A stretch of DNA of 64,000 bases from Microcebus murinus (Eukaryota > Chordata > Mammalia > Primates > Cheirogaleidae), in the NCBI RefSeq assembly GCF_040939455.1, contig NC_134110.1:101399001-101463000 (forward strand), written 5' to 3'. Numbering within the stretch: the first letter of the stretch is position 1; each line of letters begins with the position of its first letter. A model generated the notes under the pieces. It ran no database searches. It had not been told where the DNA came from and saw nothing but the letters and a program-made list of their open reading frames with translations. Made by a program: the position numbers and the translations under genes. Positions 37,505 to 50,689 of the stretch are shown in pieces.

Positions 37505-40500
37505 TACTCTCCCTCCTCTTCAAAATTTATAGAGATTGAATCTCAGGATTAATCTGGCTTGAGGAAGAAAGTGAAATATTTGAGAATTTCATTCTATTTG
37601 TTTTCATTCCATTTATATTTTTGTTTTTAATATGATTTATTTTTCCTAACACAAAACTTTTCCAACTACATCTTAAAATAAGTGCATATATTTTAAATGG
37701 CCTTTTTAGAGACTGGTTCAAACAAATTGTGCAAACCTCTCTTTTGTTTGTGGATGTAATCAAAATGGTAATGGGACTGGCTTTCTCTTTGAATACCAGG
37801 AGTGGTTTGTCTTCCCAAATCAGCAGAAAGTAAGCATTCTTGCTTTAGTTCTGTCTTTCCTCTTCCAGTTCTACCCCTAAATGCACCCCAAAAGCCATAT
37901 TCAGGAGTGAACGCCAATTGACCAACCACAGTGTGGGTCTCATTGATTCTCAAAGAGGTAGTGGGTATACCCTTGAAGGTAACACTGTTACCCTCATGGG
38001 CAAAGTATAACAAAGCCAGAAGTTTCCTTGAAAAAATAACTGTATTTATTCAACAGCCAGCTCCTATCTATGTTATTCCTTTAATTATGGTGTTAACTCA
38101 CTCATTGCTTTTCCGTGCTTATTCATTTTTTCTCTATCTAGGCTGTATAATCATTTCTGTCTATTGAAGTCCTTCTCGTTCTTCAATGCCAACCTCAATG
38201 CAAATTTACTGAAAATAATCTTTAACAAATTTATAAAGTACATAGAGTTTAGATCAAATAAGTGCTTAGTTTGTACAACAAGACATAAAATATTTAAAAA
38301 AAGAAAATATGGAGACCATTATGTCGGATTCAGCTTTCCATTTTCTGAAGTCTACACACCACCCACAGCCATGTTCATTACCTAAGGAAAAGGTCTTGCT
38401 AATTGCAGCCAGATGCTTCTCTGTTTTTAGCAACACAAAGATGATAAAAGCAAATCAGTGAAATTCTTGCACGACACCATCAGTGTGAACTAATCTCATG
38501 TTCTCCTGTGACTTTCAACTAGCTTAGAGCACTTAAAAAACTGCACTGTACAAACATTGACTGAGGACCCATTAAGTGTAAAAGGACATGATAGGGATTG
38601 AGAGAGCATACAGACGTAGAGGAGTCAAGTGCAGACACTTCCGTGATGGGACGAAGGTTGAAACAGACAACAGGAGTAAGAAAGAAGCAGTGCCAGGCAG
38701 TGCCAACAGGACTTTGAGCAAATATGGTTTAGAGGACCCATGGGCTACACACCTATCTGGGTCAACTGTTGGACCTGCTACTTCAAGACCACACCCTTCG
38801 GAGGGGTGGGTGTAGTAGCCCACATTCCCCTTGGTTCAAGCTGTGCCTTTCTCTCATTATTTCCTTATTTTTTCAAATTATATCACCTGTTTTATTTTCA
38901 GATTATAGATTCCTGTAACCTCTATATAGGTTTTTTTTTTATCACTTGAATGTATTAAACTAATCATTTACTGCCTGATTAAATTCTACATTTCTTTCAT
39001 ATTTTTCTCTAATAAACATATGGTTCTCATATGATCATAAACATATGATTTTCATTTCTTTCAAACTCAAATTCCTCTCTCACAGTTGCCTGGGTCTGCA
39101 GTTATAACTCTAAGTGATAATAATTAATTTTTTAAATGTTTGATACCTTCCTGAGGAAGGGACAGGGAACAAACATGGTTTATTGTCATTCTATTGATGA
39201 GAATATTGAGGCACAAGGAGAAGCAGTGAAACTCGTGTTAGTTTTCCTTAGGGCCATTTAATCAATAGAGCCCCTCTCAATTATCCTGGTGTTTCATGTT
39301 GGAGACCTCAAGATTATACAATTTTGACTTTTTTAAAAAGAAGATTAGTGAAGACTCATGTGTGAATATTTAAAATATCTAAATTGCACTATTAGTTGAT
39401 TGCAGAATATTAAAGATTATAAATGAAAAAGCAACTCAAGAGAATTTCTTGAAACTTACTAAGTATAGTGATCAAAGAATGAATTTTACTTCGAGTTTAG
39501 TTGAGTATTAGCTACTTCTCATTCCAGTAAACTTTGGAAATAGATGGCCTGCCATTTAGAAAGTAAAATGCGTGGCCGATCTTCAGCCCATTTTCTGTCT
39601 TTTAAATTCTTTGGGAAAAATAGCCAACATTATTCTACTCTGTCACATCAACAGCATTGGACTAGAAGGAAATCTATATTTATGGGATGATTTCATGCTC
39701 AGTGTATCTGAAAGTACAACGAAAGTGATAAATTAAGTAGAAATTATACTTAATGTAGACCAAAGTAATCTTGTTTCTGCTAGAAAGAGCAATGCGTAAG
39801 AACATTTTCTTCCCTGAAGGATTTTGCATTTCATAGAGCTCTACTTATGGGTTCTTAATCCATTAAATTTACATCATTGTGAGAAGTTGAGACTCTTAAT
39901 ACTTAGCAACTTTTTGTTTATTCAAAGAGCTCATGTGGACCTGGTAACCTGTTTCAATTTGCATGACATATTGAGTAAATTCAATATTTATTACTCTAAT
40001 AAATATTTATTTCAGTGTATACATAAATATATATTTCTCTACATTTACATGTGTATGACAAATCTTTAATATTTGTTTCAATGGAATGAAGCAATTGTGA
40101 CATGACTTATTTAACTCACTATTGCCTAAGAGCTTCTGGTAAGTTATCAAGATGCCAGCCTGGATTTATGCATATGAAGGATGTGATGGTAACCTTGAAA
40201 CAATGAGTGGCAGTATGGAAAATAGACGCATCATAAGAGTTTCATGAACTAAGTAAGGCATGTAGTCAGATCAAGAAAGGATGTTTACAAATTGGCCAAG
40301 TATTGTCATTGTTAAAAATGCAGAATCGTTTTTGAGATGTGCAGGGTATTGTTATACAGTTGTAGATATATGTGTATCAATTACAATTCACCCAAGTCCA
40401 CTAATTATTTGATCACCCAAACAAGGTTTCTCTGATACAATAAATAACTCATAGAGAACATGTTGCTGTTTACTGAATGATTTCACAATTTGAGCTGACA

Positions 40501-42899
40501 ATCTTGCCAGCTGTGAGTTAGATATTTCAGATGAGGAATATGAGGCCCAGAGAAAGATTAACAAATACACTTAAGGACCCACAGCTCCTAAGCAGTGGAC
40601 TGAGACTGGCAGCCAGGGCTTCTGACGCCTGTGTTTTTCCTGAAGACATTGTTGCTCCTAACACTCTTTAACCATTTGACTGACCTCTGTACCAAATAAA
40701 TTCTTGGCTTCAAAAGGAATATTTTATAATATTGAAAGTCTCCCAATCAATTACCTACAACAGAGACAGGCAATGAATCTGAGATGAAGTAATATAGCCA
40801 AGCATGGAAGTCCTTCAACAACAAGCAATTAAATAGTTTCTCCATGCACCATTTCTGAATTACTTCCATGACAATTTTTAGCTAAATGGTTTAGCTGCAG
40901 ACACAAAGCATTGGCAGAGAGAATACGTATCATCAATAACTCAGAAAAATAACCCATTACAATCACCTTTCCATTTTTGCTGACCACAGCTTATTAAATT
41001 AGCTTTTGTGGCCATTGATACAGACACAGTTGCTATCAATTCTTTATCTTCTGTGGGACTTCCTGGTTTCAGAACATTTATAGAACTTTCCCAATGCAGA
41101 CGGGACAGGAGAGGTTCTACATTTAATTTCGTAGAAAAGCTTCAAGCTACAATTGGCTTAAGTAGCTTGTTCTGGATGGTAAATCCTCAAATTATGAAAC
41201 ATCCTTGAGTGAACAGGAATTGAAACATTTTTAAATGAACATCTCCTGGCAAGAGAATTTCATTGGTACTGTCAGAAAGAGTTAGCATCCCACAAGTTTG
41301 AGTCCAGGGGATCTCGTTTGATTTGTATCAGTGTGATTTTCATTGGGCTTCCAGGGAGTAAGTGTGAATTAGCAATAGGTCCTCCACCTGTCTGATTACT
41401 TTGAGGTGTCAAATCTTATTTTATCATCTGGTCAGGTGTTAGAGACCAGTTCAACTGTGTTATACATTTGGCACTTTTGCCGTTCGCTTTCTTATTTTCT
41501 TGTGTGACATTACCGAGGATAGAGCAGTGCACATGAATGACTTTATATGCACAGCTAATTTTGGCGGCACTTTGTTCTTGTGGCTCATCCCTGGAATTGT
41601 TAGCAGTGAGTTAGAGAATACGGTGCCATGCTTTATTAATACATGACAGAGGCATAATTTTGCCTAACTGAAAAATACCATTTGACCAGTAGGTCGGGGA
41701 TTGCAATTACTGTAGAAGTACAGGTCACGGTGTTGATAGAAAATCATTAACAATGACATTTGGTTTAAAACTGTGTACTTTCTGAAATGTTTTCCTTCAT
41801 TGACTAATTTCCCTCAGGCAGAAATGAAAAAGAGAACAACTATGTTTGATGGTTTTTCCTGTCTATACCTGAGGGTGAAATAACTTTCTTTGAGCATATT
41901 GGGAAATTTTTCCCAGGCTTTTAAGGGATAAGGTTAGTGAGTATAATTCCCAGAAAATTAGGCAAGCTTTGGTGTGTTGATTTATATTTAATGTCCTCCT
42001 CTAATGTAAAGCATTAATCATCTTTGAAGGAAGCTGGTACAAAGTGCTTGACAGAAATGTCTTCCTCCCGACTAGCTCAGCACTCACAACACTGCCAGAC
42101 CACTGGATGGTGCCTAAAACTGGAATTTTAATCGCAGAGCAGATTCCACCCAAGAGAAATTGTTTTCAGCCATAAGTATGCTATTAAAACTCAAATTTAG
42201 GATGCTTTTAGCTCCAAGTAACAGAACCACCCCCCACCCACTCCCCCCCCACACACACATATTCAGAGGCAAAGAGTGGATGTGTACTCCCTTAAGTTTC
42301 ATTGTCAGTAGGGAAAGCCTTCCCAGAATCTCCTCAGTAGATTTATGCTCTCATATCGTTGGCCATAACTTGTTCACACAGAAACCAATCCTTGGACTAG
42401 GAAAGGTCTACCATGGTTACCTTCGACCAATCACAGGTCACAGTCTGAGCCCTCCTCCATAGAAAGATGTGACCAGAGGAGTGGGGTGGATCCCTGAACA
42501 GAAAGAGGACTGAACAGTGATGTGTATGTAACAGATCACATCCGATAAAGATATGTCTGTAAAATTTTTTAGAATATCATTTAATCAGAAGAGCCAATGC
42601 ATGTATGGTTTCTATTTGTCTTTATTGTTAAGTCTTTAAATAATGCCTCAAAATTTTAAAATGTTATATCACATTAACTATCTCATTTAACTATTGTGTA
42701 ACTGGCATTGATTTCATAAGTCACAAACTTGGGTAAGCAATAATTTAACATTGTGTTTTATAACTTATATACCTTATGTACTTTAACACACCATTTTAAC
42801 AAGTGGCAGAAAATTAATCTTATCAAATGTGTGAATGTGTGTTAAACTCTGTTAACCTAGACTTTTATTAGTCGAAGTAGAATTTTCCCCTTCCCCCTT
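37505..42899. other. Largely unique; MIR remnant near 40515-40630
   Basis: No coding exon could be supported. ATGAGGCCCAGAGAAAGATT and the following ACCCACAGCTCCTAAGCAG at 40515-40630 form an antisense MIR remnant. 39190-39240 may be another. A mixed C/CA-rich tract lies at 42228-42259. The rest shows no element I recognise. Confidence 0.45.
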
Positions 42900-43625
42900 C
42901 TGCCCTGGGGTTGTATATAAGCTTCCAAGGAGGAGGGATGGGAGAGTTACATCCTAGCCGGGAACGTGGGAAGAGATGGAGTGCAGCATTTGCTTCCTGG
43001 CCACTACGTGTTCATACCCGACAGGATCCTCTGCAACGTCTGTCGTCAGTTCTGCTCCTGGGTTGCTGTTATCCCTTCATGCTGGCCAGTTCTGCGTGCG
43101 TTTATCCATGCAGCCGTCCACCGTGCCATTCCTTCCTCCCAAGGCGAGGGTTTTCAGGTCCACTGACTTTAGCAGCTACTTCCACAATCCCCAAAGGGCA
43201 TTTGACCCAGTGGTCCTGTGTCTCACACCCTTCTGGGACACTGGGAGTGTCACCTCAGGTGTCCTTCCCAGACATACACGCTGTCCTTTCCATTCCACCC
43301 CTGCTGACTATGATGGCTCAAGGAGCCCTAGGCTCTCCAGCTTCCACGTCTCCAGAAAAAGTGGGGCACACAAGTCTTCTGTTCCCTGACACCCACTCTT
43401 GTCTTGGTGCTCTAATCCCCTCCCGTGGGTTGGCCAGTGGGAGGAGGATGCTCAGCTCTTTCAAGAAGAGTGTGTTTCTAGTGTCGAAGCTCCAACACGA
43501 TGCTCGCCGTCCTATATGTATCTGAATTTTGATGCTCCAAACACGGGCCTTTTGGACTCATACATATCTTTTCTCAAACTATTTTCTCAGTTATGCATTT
43601 CAAAAATCTCACTTGAAAGTTAAAA
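42900..43625 (+). other. Unidentified GC-richer block with a 204-codon open frame
   Basis: A TATA-like TTGTATATAAGCTT at about 42911 precedes a block that is richer in GC than its surroundings. One + frame is open for 204 codons (42911-43525) and another for 137 (42976-43389); both are Ser/Pro/Cys-rich without a recognisable domain. The layout could be part of an LTR or an old retrocopy, and codon use does not single out either frame. I do not call it a gene. Confidence 0.25.
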
Positions 43626-44010
43626 GCTTAGGGAAATTAGTGTAGAAACTCTCACTGTTGCTTGGCTGTGAAGAAAGGTGGGATATCAGGAAATGCTGTA
43701 GAAGTAACGGTAGCAAATTATTATCAAATTTTCATCCTGCCACACTCAACAAACTCATGAAAGTGGTTTTTTAATAGAAAAAATAGTGGTGGCTAGGGCA
43801 TAGCAAGGAAATGAGCTCATGTAATGAGTGACGAGTTAAGGAAAGAGCCACCGACTGGAAGGTAGACTTTTCCATTCCAAATACTTTGTTTTCTAAACCT
43901 GAGAAGCATCAATATTTGGATCTTGCTCCTGGGCTGGAAAGTCGAGCTGAGACTCGTGTGTGGTCAGTCACCTGGGAGGACAAAGCCCACAGGCTGTTCC
44001 GCCGCCCTCA
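43626..44010. other. No gene recognised
   Basis: Unique sequence leading into the LTR-like repeat. Nothing supportable. Confidence 0.5.
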
Positions 44011-44377
44011 GGGTCTCTAGTCCTGGGGGTGTGAGGAGCCAGAGAGGTTCTCAAGGGAGAGACCCAACTCAGGAACCAGGAAGGAATCAACTTACTACAA
44101 GCCAGGAACAGGATGAGGGCTCGGCCTGGGTTCTAGGCAGAAGTTCAGTTTCTTTTGTCAAGGATATGAAAGTGTGATTTTTGTCTTGGAAATCCCATCA
44201 GAGAAGCATGACAGAGATCAATCGGTCTGTGTCAGGGCCCCAAAAACTTATAAGGCAGATATGATGCAGGGTCTGAGCAAGTAGAGGAACTGGGATTGTT
44301 TAATATCCACTGTAGGTTGGGCTTGGTCTGGGGAATGAGATTGAGCAGGATAAGTTGTTAAGAAAGATGTTTTCCCA

Positions 44378-44853
44378 GCTGGGCACGCTGGCTCACATCT
44401 GTAATCCTAGAACTCTGGGAGGCCGAGGCGGGTGGATCATTTGAGCTCAGGAGTTCAAGACCAGCCTGAGCAAGAGCAAGACCTCATCTCTACTAAAAAT
44501 AGAAAGAAATTAATTGGCCAACTAAAAATATGTAGAAAAGCCGGGCGCGGTGGCTCACGCCTGTAATCCTAGCTCTTGGGAGGCCGAGGCGGGCGGATTG
44601 CTCAAGGTCAGGAGTTCAAAACCAGCCTGAGCAAGAGCGAGACCCCGTCTCTACTATAAATAGAAAGAAATTAATTGGCCAACTGATATATATATAAAAA
44701 ATTAGCCGGGCATGGTGGCGCATGCCTGTAGTCCCAGCTACTCGGGAGGCTGAGGCAGAAGGATCACTCGAGCCCAGGAGTTTGAGGTTGCTGTGAGCTA
44801 GGCTGACGCCATGGCACTCACTCTAGCCTGGACAACAAAGCGAGACTCTGTCT

Positions 44854-44889
<36 letters not shown>

Positions 44890-45056
44890 GTAGAAAAAAT
44901 TAGCCAGGCATAGTGGCATATAACTGTGGTCCCAGCTACTCAGGAGGCTGAGGCAGGAGGATCGCTTGAGCCCAGGAGTTTGAGGTTGCTGTGAGCTATG
45001 ATGATGCCACGGCACTCTAGCCCAGGCCACAGAGTAAGACTCTGTCTCAAAAAAAA
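44378..45056 (+). mobile_element. Lemur Alu interrupted by a second Alu
   Basis: The left part (44378-44539) stops in the linker after TAGAAAA, and the right part resumes at 44887 and ends in an 8-base A run. The outer target duplication GATGTTTTCCCAG lies at 44366-44378 and 45058-45070. CpG decay (GGCACGCTGGCTCACATCTG) shows it is older than its guest. Confidence 0.97.
44540..44886 (+). mobile_element. Young lemur Alu nested in the outer Alu
   Basis: Complete Alu with about 32 A (44855-44886). The target duplication AAAAATATGTAGAAAA is perfect, at 44524-44539 and 44882-44897, and lies in the A-rich linker of the host Alu. It carries the same diagnostic variants as the 35439 copy. Confidence 0.98.
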
Positions 45057-45200
45057 GGATGTTTTCCCAGCTGTGGGGACAAGAATGGGTGTTGATGACT
45101 GAAGGTCTGTCATGAAACAGATAACACACCCGAATGGAGTGAAGAGGAGATTTAATGAAGACACAATTTACAAAGCTGCAGATAGAGAGTTAAGGGAAAT

Positions 45201-46640
45201 CAACTGGGATTAGTGATGCACACCAGAGCAAAAAAACACAAAAAAAGCAGGAAGCTGTTACTATCCACTCCTAGGCCTGAAAGGGCAGGAATAGGGAGCA
45301 GCTTTAGGGACAGGCCACTCAGTGTGAGCTATGGCCTTTGCTCACAAAGCAGAGACCCCGCTACTATTTGGTCCAGTGGGGAGGAAGTTCAGGAATAGAC
45401 CTCCAATCTCTCTCTCCCCTCAGGCTGTGCAGCTGGTGCCTCCTGTTGGCCAGACTTGGAGCTGGCGGGTGAGGAGCCAGCTGAAGCACGCCCCTGAGGG
45501 CTGGGGGTGGGGGGCAAGGGTGGGGTCAGGAGGGGAAAACAGCCCCCGGCCAGTGCAAGTGCAGATCCCGGGAAACGGGGTGGGTTTGGTACTTTCCAAA
45601 TAGCAATGTATTTGCAGAACTAAATTTTAATTTTATAATCTTTTAGGGGTGTTGCAGGGCCTTTGTATCCAAGATACATTTTTTTCTACATTTCAGAGAG
45701 AACAAATTCTGAGCTTTGTAGCTAGATTTCTAGATTTGTGGGAATATACATAGACCTTTTTGTAATAAATCAAGTTTAGTTCCAGAAAAGCAATGATTGA
45801 TCATGGTTTCTTTACTTAAAGTTGCCAAAATTGGTCTTTATTACATTCTTTGAGTGTGTTGATTTTTTCCCCCTATCAATAAGGCAAAGTGAAGTAGATG
45901 AAATGTATTTTAAGATGATGAAACCAGATGAAACTGTACTTCCCCATAGTCAAGGCTGAAGACTTAAGCAGTTGTCGTCCACCCTGCGCTCCACCTGGGG
46001 ACACGCTGGCCTGCTGTTCGTGCGCTGCCTGTCGGGAGGGCAGTGACGATCTGACGCAAGCCACAGTGTGCAGAACTAGACACCGACCTCCCCTTGCAAA
46101 AGAGAGTCATCCTGAGGGCAGACGATCATGAGAAGGACATTCAATCTTCTGGTTAAATTATGGATGTTAGTGAGGAAATTTGACCACTCTGTTTTTCCTT
46201 GAATAGGCTCCAGAATCCCTCGTGCCTTTGAAGACGGAGACCCACTGTGTGCCGTGTGCGTCAGCTAATGCTCTCAGTGGCAATCGGAAGTTGCCAGAAT
46301 AGGTAGATAATAAAACAGTGGAAAGGATGTATAGAAAACAAGCACAGTGCTGTCACTGGCAGTGTCCTGTACTGCACACGCGAGAGACTGAGCCGTGGGT
46401 GGAGGGGCTAAGTGAAGGGTGGAGAATGCTCCTTTCAGAAGCTGGGGCCTTGTCAAGTGGGAGATAGTTCTGGATTGCAGAATGAGATGGGGACAGGCAC
46501 ATCATGCCTGTGTGGCAGCGGGCGGGTTATGTCCCTTCCCTCCTCCTACCTATGAAAGACCTTGAAGGGACAAGAATAGGGAGCAGCTTTAAGAAAGGAT
46601 CCTTCCATATATGAATTGTGGTTGATGTGCTAATAACACC
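45201..46640. other. No gene; short repeated segment
   Basis: 45288-45306 and 46573-46591 share AATAGGGAGCAGCTTTA in similar contexts (GAAAGGGCAGG and GAAGGGACAAG before it), so pieces of one unrecognised repeat occur twice. A G-rich stretch lies at 45505-45535. No coding frame supported. Confidence 0.45.
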
Positions 46641-48899
46641 TGCCTCATTCACCTTAGTGAAAGAAATGCAAACATTTGAGGGTTCTCTCTGCAAGATAGC
46701 ATAAGTCAGTCTGTTAATTTTTTACGTTTGTGTACAGAGGAAGGGTAGAAAATGGCTTCTTATGAGTTTCCTAGGTAAATTTCTGGGGGCCTTGTGAACA
46801 TCACTTCATTTATAGGGATTAACTTGGGCCTGATTAAATATTGGTTAGGTAAAATGGTATTTATTATTATCAGCTACACCCCAGGAATGAGCAGTGAGTA
46901 AAGTAATGAATTTGGCAGATAGCAGGGACAGAGCAATGCTATGTCACTGAGAGAGTTATGTGTTATGTGCTCGTATATTTAGTGAGAAAACCAGAACAGA
47001 GTCAAGCTAGATAAGTCTACGGCGACTCATTAAGCCTCCAGCAGAGACAGAACGCATCACACAAACAGGAAGGCATGAAGAGAGACACAGAATGACTTTG
47101 GTGCATTAATTTGGCTTTCTTAATTTTCCAATCCTAAGCAAGTCCTTCAACTTTTTTCTTACGCCCACTTGATTGTTTAAGGTACATTTTGGCTGACCCT
47201 ATTGGTCTAATAATCGAGATTTAGGTGGAGAGGATATGAATAGTAATTATAATAAAGACTGATTTAGTTTATATATATATTTTTTAATCAATATTTTTGG
47301 ATACCTTTTTTGGTGCTGTGTGCCATGCTAGACACTGGAGGGTCAGTACAAGGATGCCTGCCTCTGTCCTGGCAGGATCAGTCACATGCTGGGAAAATGT
47401 CGCCCATGGCTCCAACAGTTCTCTTGACTCGGATCCCAGTCCCAGGTTGGTCCTTGTGGTGGTGAGAGGCAGCTTATCAGCTTCCAAGTGCTACTTATCT
47501 TCTGGAATTGGCAAATTTTGTGAAGAGTTGGAGTGGTTTCTTCCACTTATGAGATCTTTTTGCTATGACATATAAATCTTTATCTGCATTTTAAATTTGC
47601 CCTTTTGATTCCTAGAAGATAATTGGGCCTTATTGGCTTAGTCATTTAATGCTAAGAACTCTGAAAAAAATGGAAAATGGGAGAAGCCAGAGAAAGTATT
47701 CTCAGATGGCTCTTGAACCAGCAGTTCCTGGGTTTCAGAGGCCTTAAGTTCAAAAACCACACACTGTCCATCAAATTTTCATTTAAAATTCTTCAAGGTG
47801 TAGCCTTCAAAATCCTTTCATTCTTTAAACTTCCTGTTCAGTGAAACTTTCCTCATCACTCTAGACAAAAGATGCATCTCTGTTTTTCCAAATTGTTTAA
47901 GAGACAATCCCACTGCCAATTGCTAGATAATTACCCTATATTTCCTTGATCTATTTGAAGACCTATCTCCACCTTTAAACTGGAAGCTCTCAGAGGTAAA
48001 GAAGATGCCGTGAAGCTTTTGCATTCCCTCACTTCTACACATAGCAATTTTTCAACAGCTATGCCTTTAAAGAGTTGGTTTGTTAAAAGAATACATTGGA
48101 TTTTTTATTTACTTGGTGGAAAAGTCTTTTAGTGCCCTTGCCATTAAAAAGATACTATAGGAAGGACTGATAATGTCAAGGTGTATTAACTGGGGACAAA
48201 TTACTTTAAATGTCCACCTTCGACTATTACGGTAAGACAGATCAGAAATGGCAGCTTAACTCTTAGGATAATAAGTGAACTTTTCGTTAAAGCATAACCG
48301 TCAGGAATACACTCTGGATGGGTTAGTTTTCTCCCTGACTGACTTTTCATTGTGTGCTCACTCAGGCAGTGACCCTCAATACCAAAACAATTTGTCACAC
48401 AAGGAAGTTTTACTGCTCCTTACCCAGGCATAGTCAAAATTCCTTGCCAAATGTCAAAGCTGTAAATACTAATGGTTTGTGTATGTGTGCTTTGCAATTC
48501 AAAATTGATGTGTACACTGTATTTGTGGGGAAATGTATAGAATGGAAAGTTCTGGGGCTTCTGCATTTCCAAGTATGAAGGGAAAGGACTGCATAGAGTA
48601 AGCTAGTGGTAGGCAGGGGAGGTGGTGGCCCACCTGGACGAATTTGGGAGAATCTGGGTATGCTTTCTTCATTCCTGCAGTGTACATTCCACAAGTAAAT
48701 GATTTTATAGTCCCTAGAATTATTCTTTCTCTTTTTCTCTGGCTCACTGGTTCATGAAATTCCAACCAGTAGAATCATGCTGCCCAATGACTTAAAAAAT
48801 TATTCTCAAAGTGCTCAGGTAAAAATGTACATGACTCAAGTAGGATAGGTAACAGATTTCAGAGATTAATTCCTCAGGCTAAATTGTTGTCGAGCAGGA
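46641..48899. other. No gene; possible L2 remnant at 47790-48060
   Basis: Unique sequence. GAAACTTTCCTCATCACTC and AAACTGGAAGCTCTCAGAGG at 47790-48060 suggest a degraded + strand L2. A TA run is at 47270-47282. Confidence 0.45.
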
Positions 48900-49720
48900 A
48901 AAATCAATGCTGACGGAACAGCCCACAGGTTAAAACATGTCCAGAGTCTGAGCAGTGCTGGGCGCTGCAGGCTTAAGCAGTACACCAACCGGGGCATTTG
49001 CTACGTTCTGATGGATCTCTACCATGCTTCTCTGATGGGATTTCCAAGGCAAAGACCATGCTTTCATGTCCTTGACAAAAGGAGCAGAACTGCCTAGAAC
49101 CCAAAGCCAAGCCCATATCCTGTTCCTCACTTGTAAGTTGATTCCTGCTTGGTTCCTGAGTTGAGTCACTCCCTTGGGAACCTCTCTGGCCCCTCACACC
49201 CTCCAGGACTAGAGAAATCGACCTCATTTTGCCAACTGTGCCCATCACTTCTAGCCGCCTCACCCTCTGATGGGATCTAGTGATTTAAGTCCTAGATCTG
49301 CTTGTGGTTTTTGTCTTTGCCAGCTGGTTGGTTGCCCATATACATTTCTAATCACCGGTGCTATGAAGCCACCCTGCTAACATGCTCCAGTTTCCTTTCG
49401 GGAACCCCTTCTTTTATTTTGGTTATCGCCCGAGTTTCTGCCTGAGATTATCACCTTTGGGCAGTTGGCAGCCTCTCTGGGCACCGTGGTCTGTTGGTCT
49501 CGTGTCAGCGCACGAGTGCCCCGTTAACGTAGCCCGCCGCTTTCCACCCGACCGTCCTCCACTGTTCGCAAGCTGCACTCGCCTTTCAAGGCATTTTACT
49601 AAAACTTTCTGTAGCAGGATGAAATCTAGACCCTGTCTCCCTCCCAACTGGACACGCTTGAGGAACAATAAAGCACTCTTGTCCACTAACTACTAGCGGT
49701 TTTTCCCCCAGTGCAGATAT
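48900..49720 (+). mobile_element. Unclassified LTR-like repeat, copy B
   Basis: 49008-49216 pairs with copy A in opposite orientation. In this orientation the element continues into a CpG-bearing part (49490-49590) and then GAGGAACAATAAAGCACTCT, a polyadenylation signal at 49667-49672, as the R region of an LTR would show. No internal retroviral genes are seen. It may be a lineage-specific LTR of an endogenous retrovirus; no library comparison was possible. Confidence 0.45.
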
Positions 49721-50689
49721 GTGAGCTGGTTCAGAAAAGAAGAGGAAATATTTTAGACACTTCAGAAAAGAAGACCCAGAATGAACAGCTCTGAATAAAG
49801 AGCAGAGAGAGAAGAGATGAAGTCGGGCGGAATTTTTTTAATGAAATGTTATGTATAAAGTAACACGTCTGCCTCCCGCCCCCCTCCACCGCCACACAAA
49901 GTCTTCCTCACAATGCCCACCTTGCAGCAGGGCACTGAAGAAGTGCGTTATCTGCGATGCTTTGAGTGTTATGGGGTGAAAGCAAATGTTGCCTGTGAGG
50001 TCCTCACCATATGGGTTACTGTTTCTCTTCCAAATCAAGGAAGATAGAAAACAGCTTTTATTCCAACATGCATTTAATTTTCTGTCTGCTTCCATGGGGA
50101 AGAGAGTGTTTTTAACCTGAGAATTACTGATTAAATTTCTTATTTCCAGAACTCTGCAATTGTTGCAAAAACAACAACAACAACAAAAAAAAACCAACTA
50201 AAAAAATCAAAGCACTGATAAATCAGCTAGTTATTTTGCGGGCTGTTTTGTTTATTTGCTTAATGAAACAATTGTTTTGGTATCAAGAAGACACAGCTGA
50301 ATCGTTGCACAAACCCTCCTTATGTGGGAGGGCGTAGAGCAGCAATGGCTGCGGCACATCCAGTCAGGAACCATTTCCTCTTGGTTATTCTCCATTGTTG
50401 GAAGTACTCACATGATAAAATAGTGTTTTAAGCAAGATTGCCAGTAAGAGATTTACATTATAATGTAATTTGGAAAGAAAGCATTTGGCATTTTAAGTTT
50501 TCATGCCTTTCTTGGAGTATATGCAAGTGTTAAAGAAACGAGAAATCAAATTTTATCAGAAATTTGGAAAAATTGGGACAGTGCATCTTCTAAAACTAAA
50601 CTTTGGATTTATTACCTAAGAATAAGAGCTGCAGAAAAATAAAGAACAAAATCTGGCTTTTAATTTCTCAATTATGATTTGTCAATATT
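49721..50689. other. No gene; short CAA tract
   Basis: Unique sequence. A CAA/A-rich simple repeat lies at 50166-50193. Nothing else is supportable. Confidence 0.55.

Larger units (their letters stand above)
44011..45200 (-). mobile_element. Unclassified LTR-like repeat, copy A, with nested Alus
   Basis: 44011-44222 matches the reverse complement of 49008-49216 at roughly 80-85% by eye; shared landmarks on + are GAGAGGTTCTCAAGGGAG, GACCCAACTCAGGAACCAG and GGAAATCCCATCAGAGAAGC. Beyond the Alus, 45061-45200 (CAGATAACACACCCGAATGG, GATTTAATGAAGACACA) may be its end, because antisense LTRs often show TTTAAT near the poly-A site. No retroviral protein frame is present. Right boundary uncertain. 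Confidence 0.5.
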
